Assembly (NCBI GenBank): GCA_020402585.1 | Contig: JADBZH010000053.1 | Coordinates: forward strand, 101,345-165,344 | Source of the DNA: Phenylobacterium sp. | GTDB lineage: Bacteria; Pseudomonadota; Alphaproteobacteria; Caulobacterales; Caulobacteraceae | Direction of reading: 5' to 3' | DNA: 64,000 nt | Shown here: positions 10,337 through 19,320 of the stretch, in pieces | Layout of the letters: every line of letters starts with the position of its first letter | Numbering within the stretch: the stretch's first letter is position 1 | The notes under the pieces: generated by a model | Seen by the model: only the letters and a program-made list of their open reading frames with translations | What the model was told of the DNA's origin: nothing | Databases searched by the model: none | Program-made: the position numbers and the translations under genes

Positions 10337-10981
10337 GTGGCTCTCACCCTCTACAGCTTCTGGGCCGCAACCGCCCCTTACCGGGTCCGCATTGGCCTGG
10401 CCCTCAAGGGACTGCCCTATGAGATCGTCCCCGTGGACCTGCGCGCCGGCGACCAGCATGGCGCGGACTACCGGGCCCGTAACCCACAGGGCCTGGCCCC
10501 GGCCCTGGAGACGGATTCCGGCGACCTCCTGACCCAGAGCCTGGCGATCCTGGAGTGGCTGGAGGACACTCACCCCGAGCCCCCGCTCCTGCCGCGTGAC
10601 GCCTTGGGCCGCGCCCAGGTCCGGGCCATGGCCGCCATCGTGGCCTGCGACATTCATCCCCTGAACAATCTGAGGGTCCACCGGACCCTGCAGGGGTTGG
10701 GCGTCGACCGTGAGGCGGTCACCACCTGGTCGGCCCGATGGGTCAGCGACGGGTTCGACGCCCTCGAGCCCATGGTCGCCCGGCATGGGGGGGCCTTCGC
10801 CTATGGCTATTCACCCGGCCTCGCCGACTGCCTGCTCATCCCGCAGGTCTATGCCGCCGCCCGCTACGACCTGGATATGAACCGCTGGCCAGCTCTGAAG
10901 GCCGTCGCCGACCACGCCGCGGGCCATCCCGCCTTTGAGGCCGCCCATCCCAGGAACCAGCCGGGAGCGCCGAAACCCTGA
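10337..10981 (+). CDS. Zeta-class GST, maleylacetoacetate/maleylpyruvate isomerase-like
   Basis: 214 residues from GTG 10337. It has a thioredoxin-like N-domain and helical C-domain. LTQSLAILEWLEDTHPEPPLLP and NPQGLAPAL match zeta GST isomerases, which convert maleyl- to fumaryl- keto acids using glutathione. The usual active-site pair in WRSSxxYRVRI is replaced: here it reads WAATAPYRVRI, with Ala-Thr in place of Ser-Ser. Either Thr serves the role or the isomerase is weakened. The neighbouring FAH-family hydrolase acts on the expected product. It overlaps the carbonic anhydrase start by one base. Confidence 0.82.
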   Translation: MALTLYSFWAATAPYRVRIGLALKGLPYEIVPVDLRAGDQHGADYRARNPQGLAPALETDSGDLLTQSLAILEWLEDTHPEPPLLPRDALGRAQVRAMAAIVACDIHPLNNLRVHRTLQGLGVDREAVTTWSARWVSDGFDALEPMVARHGGAFAYGYSPGLADCLLIPQVYAAARYDLDMNRWPALKAVADHAAGHPAFEAAHPRNQPGAPKP

Positions 10982-11610
10982 TGCTTGAGGACCTGAAGGC
11001 CAATAACCGGCGCTGGGCCGCCGCCAAGCTGTCCGTGGACCCGGGCTTCTTCCAGCGTCTCGCCGGGCAGCAGAGCCCGGAGTATCTCTGGATCGGATGC
11101 GCCGACAGCCGGGTGCCCGCCAATGAGATCGTTGGCCTCGATCCTGGCGAGCTCTTCGTGCATCGGAACGTCGCCAACCTCGCCCCGCCGCAGGACGCCA
11201 ACTACCTGTCTGTGCTCCAGTTCGCGGTCGACGTCCTGAAGGTCCGGCACATCATGGTGGTCGGGCATTACGGGTGCGGCGGCGTGGCGGCGGCCGTGGA
11301 TGGAAAGAGGCGCGGCCTGGTCGATCACTGGCTGCATCCCATCCGCGACGTCTACGCCGAGAACCGCAGCGAGCTTGAGGCCTTGGCCGATGGGCAGCGC
11401 CTCGACCGGCTCTGCGAGCTCAACGTCATCCGCCAGGTCCGCAACGTGGCCTCGGACGTCTTCGTCCAGGACGCCTGGGTGCGCGGCCAGGACATCAGCG
11501 TCCACGGCTGGATCTACGCCATCCATGACGGCCTGCTGACGGACCTGTCCGTCACCGTGTCCGACGTCGGCGGGCTTGAGGCCCTGCAGCCTGGAGTCAG
11601 GCCAGCTTGA
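10981..11610 (+). CDS. Beta-class carbonic anhydrase
   Basis: 209 residues. Zinc ligands are C40, H96 and C99 (CADSR at 40-44; GHYGCGG at 95-101), with the D42-R44 dyad intact. It interconverts CO2 and bicarbonate in the cytoplasm, supplying carboxylases. Complete and normal in length. It is last in the hydrolase-isomerase transcript, and its end overlaps the opposing oxygenase gene by 14 bp. Confidence 0.95.
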   Translation: MLEDLKANNRRWAAAKLSVDPGFFQRLAGQQSPEYLWIGCADSRVPANEIVGLDPGELFVHRNVANLAPPQDANYLSVLQFAVDVLKVRHIMVVGHYGCGGVAAAVDGKRRGLVDHWLHPIRDVYAENRSELEALADGQRLDRLCELNVIRQVRNVASDVFVQDAWVRGQDISVHGWIYAIHDGLLTDLSVTVSDVGGLEALQPGVRPA

Positions 11611-12544
11611 TCTCCCTCAGCCTCTGCTGAAGGAAGGCGTCCGCGGTGATGGGCTCGGGGAAGGCGTCGGGCCGGTCCGCCGTGACGCAGCCCGGCAGGG
11701 TCCGGACCTCGAAATCCGGCCGGAAGTGCAGGAAGAAGGGCGTCGAATAGCGCGAGAAGCCCCGCCGCTCCGGCGCCGGATTGACCACCCGGTGAATGGT
11801 CGAGGGCAGGACCCGGTTGCTCAGCCGCTCCAGCATGTCGCCGATGTTGCAGACCAGGGAGCCCGCCGGCGGGTTCACCGGCAGCCAGCGGCCATCGTGG
11901 TCCAGGACCTCCAGCCCCGCCTCCTCGGCTCCGAGCAGCAGGGTGATGACGTTGATGTCCCCGTGCGCTCCGGCCCGGATGTTGGGGCCGTCCGGCGGGA
12001 CTGGCGGATAGTGCAGGAGCCGCAGGACGGAGTTGCCGTCCCGCACGGGGTCGTCGAACCAGCGGCGCTCCAGGCCGAGGTATGCGGCCAGGGCTTGGAG
12101 CACCCGAAGGCCGAAATCCTCCAGCGCATTGAACAGCCAGGTGATCTCCTCGCGGAAATCCGCGACCTCTTCAGGCCAGACATTCGGCGGCATGACCGGG
12201 GCGTAGGCGTGACCCGCCGGCAGCTCCCGGCCCATGTGCCAGAACTCCTTGAGATCGAAGTGCTGGGAGTCCTTCGCCGTCTCCACGCCGAAGGGCGTGT
12301 AGCCCCTCTGGCCCCCAATCCCGGTGACATAGCGGCGCTTCACCGCCTCCGGCAGGGCGAAGAAGGCCTGGGAGGCCGCGAGCGCCCGGTCGATCCGGGC
12401 CAGGTCCAGATCGTGGTCGGCGATAACGCAGAATCCATAGCGGACGAAGCTGTCGCCCAGGCGGCGGGAGAAGCCTTCGAAGTCGGCGGACCAGTCATTG
12501 AAATCCACCGGCGGAAGGCCGGACGGGGAGGGGGGCTGGGTCAT
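11597..12544 (-). CDS. Isopenicillin N synthase-like 2OG-Fe(II) oxygenase
   Basis: 315 residues. The iron facial triad is H194-x-D196 (AGAHGDINVITLLL) and H251 (STIHRVVNP); the 2-oxoglutarate Arg is in RYS (265-267). The N-terminal non-haem dioxygenase region runs about 11-120. Such enzymes hydroxylate or oxidise small molecules; the substrate is unknown and no beta-lactam cluster is present. GGAGGCG lies just upstream of the ATG. It is divergent from scoA across about 100 bp. Confidence 0.85.
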   Translation of the reverse strand: MTQPPSPSGLPPVDFNDWSADFEGFSRRLGDSFVRYGFCVIADHDLDLARIDRALAASQAFFALPEAVKRRYVTGIGGQRGYTPFGVETAKDSQHFDLKEFWHMGRELPAGHAYAPVMPPNVWPEEVADFREEITWLFNALEDFGLRVLQALAAYLGLERRWFDDPVRDGNSVLRLLHYPPVPPDGPNIRAGAHGDINVITLLLGAEEAGLEVLDHDGRWLPVNPPAGSLVCNIGDMLERLSNRVLPSTIHRVVNPAPERRGFSRYSTPFFLHFRPDFEVRTLPGCVTADRPDAFPEPITADAFLQQRLREIKLA

Positions 12545-12618
12545 GATCGCCTCCTACACCGGGGCGGGCCTCCGCGCCAATCCGGAGGCCTCCCAGGGCG
12601 TCCGGGGCGTTTTCAAAT

Positions 12619-12631
12619 GCTGCATTGCAGC
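12619..12631. promoter_or_regulatory. Palindrome upstream of scoAB, PhaR-like CTGC-N3-GCAG site
   Basis: GCTGCATTGCAGC is a near-perfect palindrome whose core fits the CTGC-N3-GCAG form reported for PhaR/AniA-type regulators of polyhydroxybutyrate metabolism in alphaproteobacteria. It lies 14 bp before scoA, directly upstream of the AGGGTGA ribosome site. scoAB handles acetoacetate, so the match makes metabolic sense. The assignment is inference. Confidence 0.5.
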
Positions 12632-12644
12632 GTAGGGTGATCCC

Positions 12645-13364
12645 ATGGCGACTAAGATCCAATCCGATGCGGCCTCCGCCCTGGCGGGCCTGCTGTTCGA
12701 CGGCATGACCGTGATGGCCGGGGGTTTCGGCCTCTGCGGCATTCCCGAGAACCTCATCCTGGCCATCCGCGAGTCCGGGGTGAAGGACCTGACGGTGGTC
12801 TCGAACAACTGCGGCGTCGACGGCTTCGGCCTCGGCCTGCTGCTCGAGAACGGCCAGATCCGCAAGATGATCAGCTCCTATGTGGGCGAGAACGAGCTCT
12901 TCGAGCGGCTCTACATTGAGGGCCGGCTGGAAGTGGAGTTCACGCCCCAGGGCACCCTGGCCGAGCGCATCCGGGCGGGTGGCGCCGGCATCCCGGCCTT
13001 CTACACCCGCACTGGCGTGGGCACGGTCGTCGCCGAAGGCAAGGAGACCCGCGAGTTCGACGGCGAGACCTACCTCATGGAGCGGGCGCTCAAGGCGGAC
13101 CTCTCCATCGTCAAGGCCTGGAAGGGCGACGCCGAGGGCAACCTGATCTACCGGAAGACGGCGCGGAACTTCAATCCGATGATGGCGACGGCGGGCCGGG
13201 TCTGCGTCGCCGAGGTCGAGGTCCTGGTCGGCACCGGAAGCCTGGACAAGGACATGATCCACACCCCCGGCGTCTACGTGCACCGAATCCTGAAGGGCCC
13301 GGCCTACGAGAAGCGCATCGAGCGCCTGACCACCCGCCCCCGCACTGAGAAGGCGAGCGCCTGA
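12645..13364 (+). CDS. scoA: 3-oxoacid CoA-transferase subunit A
   Basis: 239 residues. The CoA-binding [13 protein letters not shown] (about 26-38) and [12 protein letters not shown] identify the alpha subunit of succinyl-CoA:3-ketoacid CoA transferase. With subunit B it moves CoA from succinyl-CoA to acetoacetate, letting ketone bodies or PHB-derived acetoacetate enter the TCA cycle. Its stop overlaps the next ATG by one base. Confidence 0.95.
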   Translation: MATKIQSDAASALAGLLFDGMTVMAGGFGLCGIPENLILAIRESGVKDLTVVSNNCGVDGFGLGLLLENGQIRKMISSYVGENELFERLYIEGRLEVEFTPQGTLAERIRAGGAGIPAFYTRTGVGTVVAEGKETREFDGETYLMERALKADLSIVKAWKGDAEGNLIYRKTARNFNPMMATAGRVCVAEVEVLVGTGSLDKDMIHTPGVYVHRILKGPAYEKRIERLTTRPRTEKASA

Positions 13365-14008
13365 TGCCCTGGACCCGCGATGACATGACCGCCCGGGCGG
13401 CGCGCGAGCTGAAGGACGGCTTCTACGTCAACCTCGGCATCGGCATTCCGACCCTGGTCGCCAACCACATCCCGCCGGGCGTGCAGGTCACCCTGCAGTC
13501 CGAGAACGGCATGCTGGGCATGGGGCCCTATCCCTTCGAGGGCGAGGAAGACCCCGACCTGGTCAATGCCGGCAAGATGACCATCAGCGAGTTGGACGCC
13601 TCGTCCTATTTCAACAGCGCCGAATCCTTCGCCATGATCCGCGGCGGCCACATCGACCTGTCGGTGCTGGGCGCCATGCAGGTGGCGGCCAATGGCGACC
13701 TGGCGAACTGGATGGTGCCGGGAAAGATGGTCAAGGGCATGGGCGGTGCCATGGACCTGGTGGCCGGGGTGAAGCGTGTCATCGTGGTCATGGAGCACTG
13801 CGAGAAATCCGGCCGCTCCAAGCTGGTCCGCGAATGCACCCTGCCCCTGACGGGCAAGGGGGTGGTGGACCTCCTCATCACCGACCTCGGAGTCTTCGAG
13901 ATCAACCGCGGGCGCTCCTCGGTTCGGCTTGTGGAACTCGCCCCGGGCGTTACGCTGGAAGAGGTCCGGGCTCGGACCGAGGCCGACTTCGTCACCGATC
14001 TGGCCTGA
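13364..14008 (+). CDS. scoB: 3-oxoacid CoA-transferase subunit B
   Basis: 214 residues. The catalytic glutamate sits in the SENGMLGMGP motif (about 46-55). GIGIPTLVANHIP and the VVMEHCEKSGRSKLV stretch are typical. It forms a covalent glutamyl-CoA intermediate. Paired with scoA in one transcript; msrA follows after 28 bp and may be co-transcribed. Confidence 0.95.
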   Translation: MPWTRDDMTARAARELKDGFYVNLGIGIPTLVANHIPPGVQVTLQSENGMLGMGPYPFEGEEDPDLVNAGKMTISELDASSYFNSAESFAMIRGGHIDLSVLGAMQVAANGDLANWMVPGKMVKGMGGAMDLVAGVKRVIVVMEHCEKSGRSKLVRECTLPLTGKGVVDLLITDLGVFEINRGRSSVRLVELAPGVTLEEVRARTEADFVTDLA

Positions 14009-14036
14009 TCCGGTCCGCCGCAACGGAGGCGCAACC

Positions 14037-14630
14037 ATGTTCCGTGTCTTCCTGGCCCTGTGCCTGGTCCTGATGGCCGGCGCCGCCGTTCCCGCCGCAT
14101 CCGCCCCTCCCAAGGGCTCGAACCTGAAGACCTCCATCTTCGCTGGCGGCTGCTTCTGGTCGGCCGAGCACGAGATGGAAAAGGTGCGTGGGGTGGTCGA
14201 CGTCGTCGTTGGCTATTCGGGCGGCGCCAAGCGAAACCCCACCTACGAGAATCACGAGGGGCACCTGGAGGCGATCCGGGTAACCTGGGACCCGTCCCGG
14301 ACCACCTACCCCGCCCTGGTCGCAGCCTTCTTCCGGAACATCGATCCCACAGATCCCAACGGCCAGATCTGCGACATCGGCCCCAGCTACCGCACAGCCG
14401 TCTTTGTGGAGACCGATGCCGACAGACGCGTCGCCGAACAGGTCAAGGCCGACGTCGCCCGCCAGATCCGGCGGCCCGTCGCCACCCGGATCCTTCCGCG
14501 GTCGACTTTCTGGGTGGGTGAGGGCTACCACCAGGACTACGCGGTCAAGAATGCCGCCCACTACAACCGCTACCGGATCGGCTGCGGCCGTGACGCCCGG
14601 ATCCGGGCGGTCTGGTCGGGACGGGGCTGA
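14037..14630 (+). CDS. msrA: Exported peptide methionine-S-sulfoxide reductase
   Basis: 197 residues. A cleavable signal peptide (about 1-23, ending AASA) precedes the MsrA domain with catalytic C39 in GGCFW. YSGG, the HLEAIRVTWDP block and YHQDY are intact. It repairs the S-isomer of methionine sulfoxide; the leader places it in the periplasm. A CGGAGGC site precedes ATG 14037. A ScsB/DsbD-type reductant exporter encoded at 23.4 kb could supply its electrons, which is an inference. Confidence 0.93.
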   Translation: MFRVFLALCLVLMAGAAVPAASAPPKGSNLKTSIFAGGCFWSAEHEMEKVRGVVDVVVGYSGGAKRNPTYENHEGHLEAIRVTWDPSRTTYPALVAAFFRNIDPTDPNGQICDIGPSYRTAVFVETDADRRVAEQVKADVARQIRRPVATRILPRSTFWVGEGYHQDYAVKNAAHYNRYRIGCGRDARIRAVWSGRG

Positions 14631-14716
14631 AGGGCGCCTCGCAAACGGGCGTCAGAAGCCTCGGAGCGTGGCGTTTTTGCAGCACTCACGCACATGGAGC
14701 GAACTGTTAAAAAACC

Positions 14717-14733
14717 GTCACACCAAATGTGAC
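14717..14733. promoter_or_regulatory. Inverted repeat GTCACA-N5-TGTGAC before the Oar-like receptor
   Basis: A 6-bp perfect inverted repeat with a 5-bp AT-rich centre, in the only AT-rich stretch of this gap, 74 bp upstream of the receptor start. Operator-like; the regulator is unknown. Confidence 0.45.
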
Positions 14734-14752
14734 AATCCACGGTATACGCACG

Positions 14753-14766
14753 CCCGACCGGTCGGG
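14753..14766. promoter_or_regulatory. 14-bp perfect palindrome in the receptor leader
   Basis: CCCGACCGGTCGGG lies 41 bp upstream of the receptor ATG. It could be a second operator or a short mRNA stem. Confidence 0.35.
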
Positions 14767-14806
14767 GCAGGCTGCAGGCCGGATTGATCCGATAGAAGGG
14801 GTATCC

Positions 14807-17800
14807 ATGATGTCCACGAGAACGCTCGCCAACAGCGCGGCGGTCGCCGCCCTGATGTGCGCCATGGCCGTCCCGGCCTTCGCCCAGGAAACCACCAGCG
14901 CCATCCGCGGCCAACTTGAAGGCAACGATGGCGCGTCCGTGGCCAACGCCACGGTGACCGTGGTTCACACCCCCTCGGGAACCCGCTCCATCACGCGGTC
15001 TGGCGCAGACGGCGTGTTCGATGCGCGGGGACTTCGGGTTGGTGGTCCCTACACCGTGACGGTCAGCGCGCCGGGCTACGAGACCGAAACTGTTTCCGGC
15101 GTGGTCCTGACCCAGGCGGAGACCCTGCGCCTGAACATCGACCTGATCTCGACGACCGCTGTGGACGAGGTGATTGTCACCGCCGCGCGGAACCCCGAGG
15201 CGGGCAATTCCGGCGTCGCCTCGACCCTGAGCCGGCCCTCGATCGAGGCGGTGGTTTCGGTCACCCGGGACATCCGGGACCTCGCCCGTCGCAACCTGCT
15301 GACGTCCACCAACGCCCAGGCCGACGGCGGTGTCTCCATCGCCGGGTCCAACCCCAAGCTGAACCGGATCACGATCGACGGCGCGTCCGTGCAGGACGAC
15401 TTCGGCCTGAACTCCGGGGGACTGCCCACCCTGCGCGGCCCCATCTCCATCGACGCCGTGGAGCAGTTCACGGTCCAGTCGGTTCCCTATGACGTCGAGA
15501 ACGGCGACTTCCAGGGCGGTGCGATCGATATCGTCCTTCGTTCCGGCGGTAATGACTTCACCGGTTCGGCCTTTGTGAACTATCTCAACGACGGCCTGGT
15601 CGGCGAGAAGGTCAAGGGCCGGTCTATCCCCCAGACCATCAGCCAGACCAACTATGGCGGGTTCCTTTCGGGACCCATCCTGGCTGACCGGCTCTTCTTC
15701 GCCCTCTCCTACGAGAAGTATGAGTCCAGCGAGGCGGTGGTCACCGGCCCCACCGGGGCGGGCTTCGCCAACAGCATCAGCGGCGTGACGCAATCGACGA
15801 TCGATCAGGTCGTCGGGATCCTGAACAATTCCTACGCCACCAAGTTCGATGCGGGCGGCATTCCGCGCAACACTCCGATCCTGGACGAGAAGTACTCGGC
15901 GAAGCTCGACTGGAACATCAACGACCAGCATCGCGCCTCGTTCACCTACCGTTACTCCCTCTCCGAGGTGATCACCCGTCCGAACCTGAATGCCGGCACG
16001 GCGGGACTCTCGTCCAACTTCTACCTGACCGGTGAGGACGACACGTCCTACGTCGGTGAACTGAATTCCCAGTGGACGGACTCGCTCAACACCCAAATCC
16101 GCATCTCCCAGCGGGACTATGTGCGCCAGCAGATGCCGGATTCGGGACAGGAGTTCTCAGAGCTGCAAATCTGCTCTGCCGCGACCTCCGACGCCGTCCT
16201 GACCACCTGCGCTTCCGGTTTCTCCAACGTCCGCATCGGACCGGACGCCTTCCGCCAGGCCAATGAGCTTGAGACCAAGAACCTCAACATTCAGGCCAAG
16301 GCGACCTATGCGCTTGGTGATCACCTGTTCAAGATTGGTTTTGAGTCCCAGAACATCGAGGTCATCAATCTCTTTGTCCCCAGTAGCGACGGGGTCTACT
16401 ATTTTGACTCGATCAACGACTTCCAGCTCGGACGCGCGAATCGCCTGACCTACTCGAACGCGCCTTCTGGAAATCCCTTCGACGCCGCAGCCAAGTTCAA
16501 GTACCAGCAGAACAGCCTGTACCTTCAGGACGTCCTTGATATCAGCACCGACCTGCAGGTGACGGCGGGCTTCCGCTATGACTGGTACTCAAGCGACGAC
16601 AAGCCGATCGCCAATCCCTTCTTCCGGGACCGCAACGGTTTCTCCAACCAGACCACCTATGACGGCAAGTCGATCCTCATGCCCCGGTTGGCGTTCAAGT
16701 ATGATCCCAACGAATCCATCCGCATCACGGGCGGCGCCGGGATCTTCGCCGGCGGCATCCCCGATGTCCTGCTCTCCACCTCCTTCAGCACCACCGGCTA
16801 TGCGGCGGCGGGCGTGACCATTGAGCGGAACGCGGACGGCACCTTCCGGGAGCTGGGCAACAATGTCGCCTTCACCCAGGCTGCGGGCGCTTCGGCCCTG
16901 AACGTCAACCGTGCGGACGCACGGTTTGGCTACGACCTTCCGTCGGCTGTGACCGGTCTGGTGACGCCCACCATCCTGCCGACCGCCTCTGAGGTGATCG
17001 CGCTCAACCCGGCCTTCCAGATCCCCTCGTCCTGGAAGTTCTTCCTGAGCGGCTCCATCGATCTTCCCTTCGGCTTCAAGGCCCAGACCGACCTGGTGGT
17101 CACTGAGGTGATCTCGACGCTCAGGTACACCGACTTCAAGGTCCGCCCGCTTCTTCTGAACGGGCAGCAGCAGTTCACCCCAGACGGGCGGCTCCGCTAT
17201 GACGGCCTGAACATGACGGATGCTGCGCGCGCCGCGGCCGGGGTCGGTGGGACCAACGTGCAGACCGCGGCGGACCTGGTCGTGGGCGATGACAAGCGCG
17301 GCAAGGGATACGTTGCTGCGGTGGGGCTCTCACGGGGCTTCTTCGACGACGATCTCAATGTCTCGGTCGGTTACGTCCGCCAGAACCTCGAGGAATCCAC
17401 CAGCGGCCTTCGGTTCGGCACGACCTCCGGATCCCTCTACGCCAGCCAGCTCGCGGCGGCCGAGGACCCCAACAGCGACGCCTATGGCCGGGGATATGAG
17501 GAAGTCCGTGACCGCGCCAAGATTGAGCTGAGCTACGAGAAGGCGTTCTTTGCGGACGCCAAGACCCGTATCTCTTTCTTTGGCGAGTTCCGGTCGGGTC
17601 GTCCCTTCAACGTGACGATGGCGAGCCAGGGCGGCAACCGCAGCCCGGTCTTCGGCACCAACCGGGGCGCCTATCAGCTCTACGTTCCGGACTTCGCCGC
17701 CGACGCAAACCCCAACGACCTGGATGTCGGCTTCGTCACCTTCGACAGCGTCAACACGCTCAACGCCTTCAGGGCTGCGGTGAACCGGTTCGACCTCCCG

Positions 17801-18187
17801 GTCGGCGTGGTGCCCAAGGGCTACAACCGCAACCCTGATGTGAACCAGGTGGATCTGCAGATCAGCCAGGAAGTCCCGACCCCGATCCAGGGTCACAAGT
17901 TCAAGGTGGTTCTGGATGTCTACAACGTCCTCAACCTGATGAACGATAGCTGGGGAACCATCGAAGAGTACGGCGCCACAGGCTCGGGCCAGGGCAACAA
18001 CCGGATCGTCGACGTTCAGTGCGCGACGGCGACGGGCGCCGCGGCGGGAACCGGCAGCCCGGTCTGCGCCCGGTACCGTTACTCGAACCCGAGTTCCACG
18101 GCCCTGACCCGGTCCTTCGCGGGTCGCCCGGGGGCGAACAACCCGTCTCTCTGGGCCGCGCAGATCTCGCTTCGCTATCAGTTCTAA
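14807..18187 (+). CDS. Oar-like TonB-dependent receptor with carboxypeptidase-regulatory domain
   Basis: 1126 residues. A signal peptide (1-27, ending AFAQ) is followed by a carboxypeptidase-regulatory-like beta-sandwich (about 30-110), a TonB box-like DEVIVTAAR, a plug domain and a large beta-barrel ending in the outer-membrane C-terminal Phe (SLRYQF). This Oar-type architecture imports large or oligomeric substrates; the ligand is unknown. GAAGGGG precedes tandem ATGs at 14807 and 14810. It stands alone between two inverted repeats upstream and a terminator downstream, so it is probably a single-gene unit. ExbD at 0.5 kb belongs to the energising complex family. Confidence 0.92.
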   Translation: MMSTRTLANSAAVAALMCAMAVPAFAQETTSAIRGQLEGNDGASVANATVTVVHTPSGTRSITRSGADGVFDARGLRVGGPYTVTVSAPGYETETVSGVVLTQAETLRLNIDLISTTAVDEVIVTAARNPEAGNSGVASTLSRPSIEAVVSVTRDIRDLARRNLLTSTNAQADGGVSIAGSNPKLNRITIDGASVQDDFGLNSGGLPTLRGPISIDAVEQFTVQSVPYDVENGDFQGGAIDIVLRSGGNDFTGSAFVNYLNDGLVGEKVKGRSIPQTISQTNYGGFLSGPILADRLFFALSYEKYESSEAVVTGPTGAGFANSISGVTQSTIDQVVGILNNSYATKFDAGGIPRNTPILDEKYSAKLDWNINDQHRASFTYRYSLSEVITRPNLNAGTAGLSSNFYLTGEDDTSYVGELNSQWTDSLNTQIRISQRDYVRQQMPDSGQEFSELQICSAATSDAVLTTCASGFSNVRIGPDAFRQANELETKNLNIQAKATYALGDHLFKIGFESQNIEVINLFVPSSDGVYYFDSINDFQLGRANRLTYSNAPSGNPFDAAAKFKYQQNSLYLQDVLDISTDLQVTAGFRYDWYSSDDKPIANPFFRDRNGFSNQTTYDGKSILMPRLAFKYDPNESIRITGGAGIFAGGIPDVLLSTSFSTTGYAAAGVTIERNADGTFRELGNNVAFTQAAGASALNVNRADARFGYDLPSAVTGLVTPTILPTASEVIALNPAFQIPSSWKFFLSGSIDLPFGFKAQTDLVVTEVISTLRYTDFKVRPLLLNGQQQFTPDGRLRYDGLNMTDAARAAAGVGGTNVQTAADLVVGDDKRGKGYVAAVGLSRGFFDDDLNVSVGYVRQNLEESTSGLRFGTTSGSLYASQLAAAEDPNSDAYGRGYEEVRDRAKIELSYEKAFFADAKTRISFFGEFRSGRPFNVTMASQGGNRSPVFGTNRGAYQLYVPDFAADANPNDLDVGFVTFDSVNTLNAFRAAVNRFDLPVGVVPKGYNRNPDVNQVDLQISQEVPTPIQGHKFKVVLDVYNVLNLMNDSWGTIEEYGATGSGQGNNRIVDVQCATATGAAAGTGSPVCARYRYSNPSSTALTRSFAGRPGANNPSLWAAQISLRYQF

Positions 18188-18211
18188 GGCCCAGGAAGGG
18201 TCACCTTTCAG

Positions 18212-18245
18212 GGGGCGGTCCGGCGACGGGCCGCCCCTTTCTCTT
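18212..18245 (+). terminator. Terminator after the Oar-like receptor
   Basis: A 10-bp stem with one G-T pair (18212-18221 with 18228-18237), a 6-nt loop and a TTTCTCTT tail, 25 bp after the receptor stop. Confidence 0.75.
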
Positions 18246-18321
18246 GCGGGCTCTGTCCAGGCGCTTGACGCGGGGGCCAGCCTCGCCCATCTGCCCGCGT
18301 CCCTTGAGGGAGAACCGCGCC

Positions 18322-19320
18322 ATGTCCCGCCCCGTTCCCGCCGAATGGGCCCCGCACAGGGCCATGTGGCTGGGCTTTCCCAGTCACGAGGACCTCTGGG
18401 AGGACAATCTCGCCCCCGCCCAGGACGAGGTGGAGGCCCTGGCCCGCGCTCTGGCCGGTCCCGGCGGCGAGGCTGTGCGCCTGATGACGGGCTCGGCGGC
18501 GGGCGAGGCGGAGGCCCGGCGTCGGCTGGGCGGCCTCGAGGGTATCGAGATCATCCCCGGCCGCTTCGGCGACGTCTGGCTCCGCGACACCGGTCCTATC
18601 TTCCGGGCGTCGGACACCGCCGTGGGCTTCACCTTCAACGGCTGGGGCGGCAAGTACGACCTGCCCCACGATGACGAGGTGGCGGCGCAGATCGCCGACC
18701 ACGCCGGCGCCGTCCTGGCGCGCAGCGACGCCATCCTTGAGGGCGGCGCCCTGGACCACGACGGCCAAGGGACGGTGCTCACCACCCGCCAATGCCTCCT
18801 CAACTCCAACCGTAACGCGGGCTGGACCGAGGCGCGGGCCGAGGCTGTGCTGACCCGCGATCTGGGCGCCCGAAAGGTGCTCTGGCTGGGGAATGGCCTG
18901 CAGAACGACCATACGGACGGCCATGTCGACAACCTGGCCCGCTTCGCCGCCCCTGGGGTGGTGCTCTGCCCCGTGGCCTTCGGCGCGGGAGACCCCAATG
19001 GCGGGGTCTACGATACCGCCGCCCGGGCCCTGGCCGACATGACCGACGCGGAAGGCCGGCGCCTGAAGGTGGTCCGCATCCCCTCGCCGGGTTGGGTGGA
19101 GGTGGATGGGGTTGGCGGCGCGCCGGCCAGCCACATGAACTTCATCATCGCCAACCGCGCCGTGATCCTGCCAGTCTACGGCGAGGGCCTGGCCGGGACC
19201 CTGGCCGCCCAGGGCCTGTCCGAAGCCTTCCCGGGCCGTGAGGTGATCGCCCTGCCGTCCAACGCCCTCCTGTCCGGGGGCGGGTCCTTCCACTGCATCT
19301 CCCAGCAGGAGCCGGCCTGA
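18322..19320 (+). CDS. aguA: Agmatine deiminase
   Basis: 332 residues of the peptidyl-arginine-deiminase fold. Catalytic C325 lies in GGGSFHC; WLRDTGP, FNGWGGKY and DHTDGHVDN supply the Asp and His residues. It converts agmatine to N-carbamoylputrescine plus ammonia. ATG 18322 follows GAGGGAGA; the frame opens far upstream but only as read-through of the previous gene. It overlaps aguB by one base, giving the two-step agmatine-to-putrescine route. Confidence 0.95.
   Translation: MSRPVPAEWAPHRAMWLGFPSHEDLWEDNLAPAQDEVEALARALAGPGGEAVRLMTGSAAGEAEARRRLGGLEGIEIIPGRFGDVWLRDTGPIFRASDTAVGFTFNGWGGKYDLPHDDEVAAQIADHAGAVLARSDAILEGGALDHDGQGTVLTTRQCLLNSNRNAGWTEARAEAVLTRDLGARKVLWLGNGLQNDHTDGHVDNLARFAAPGVVLCPVAFGAGDPNGGVYDTAARALADMTDAEGRRLKVVRIPSPGWVEVDGVGGAPASHMNFIIANRAVILPVYGEGLAGTLAAQGLSEAFPGREVIALPSNALLSGGGSFHCISQQEPA

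Noticed and set aside
11576..12640. 354-codon plus-strand frame over the oxygenase
   Set aside because: The minus-strand oxygenase has its full iron triad; the plus frame is its shadow.
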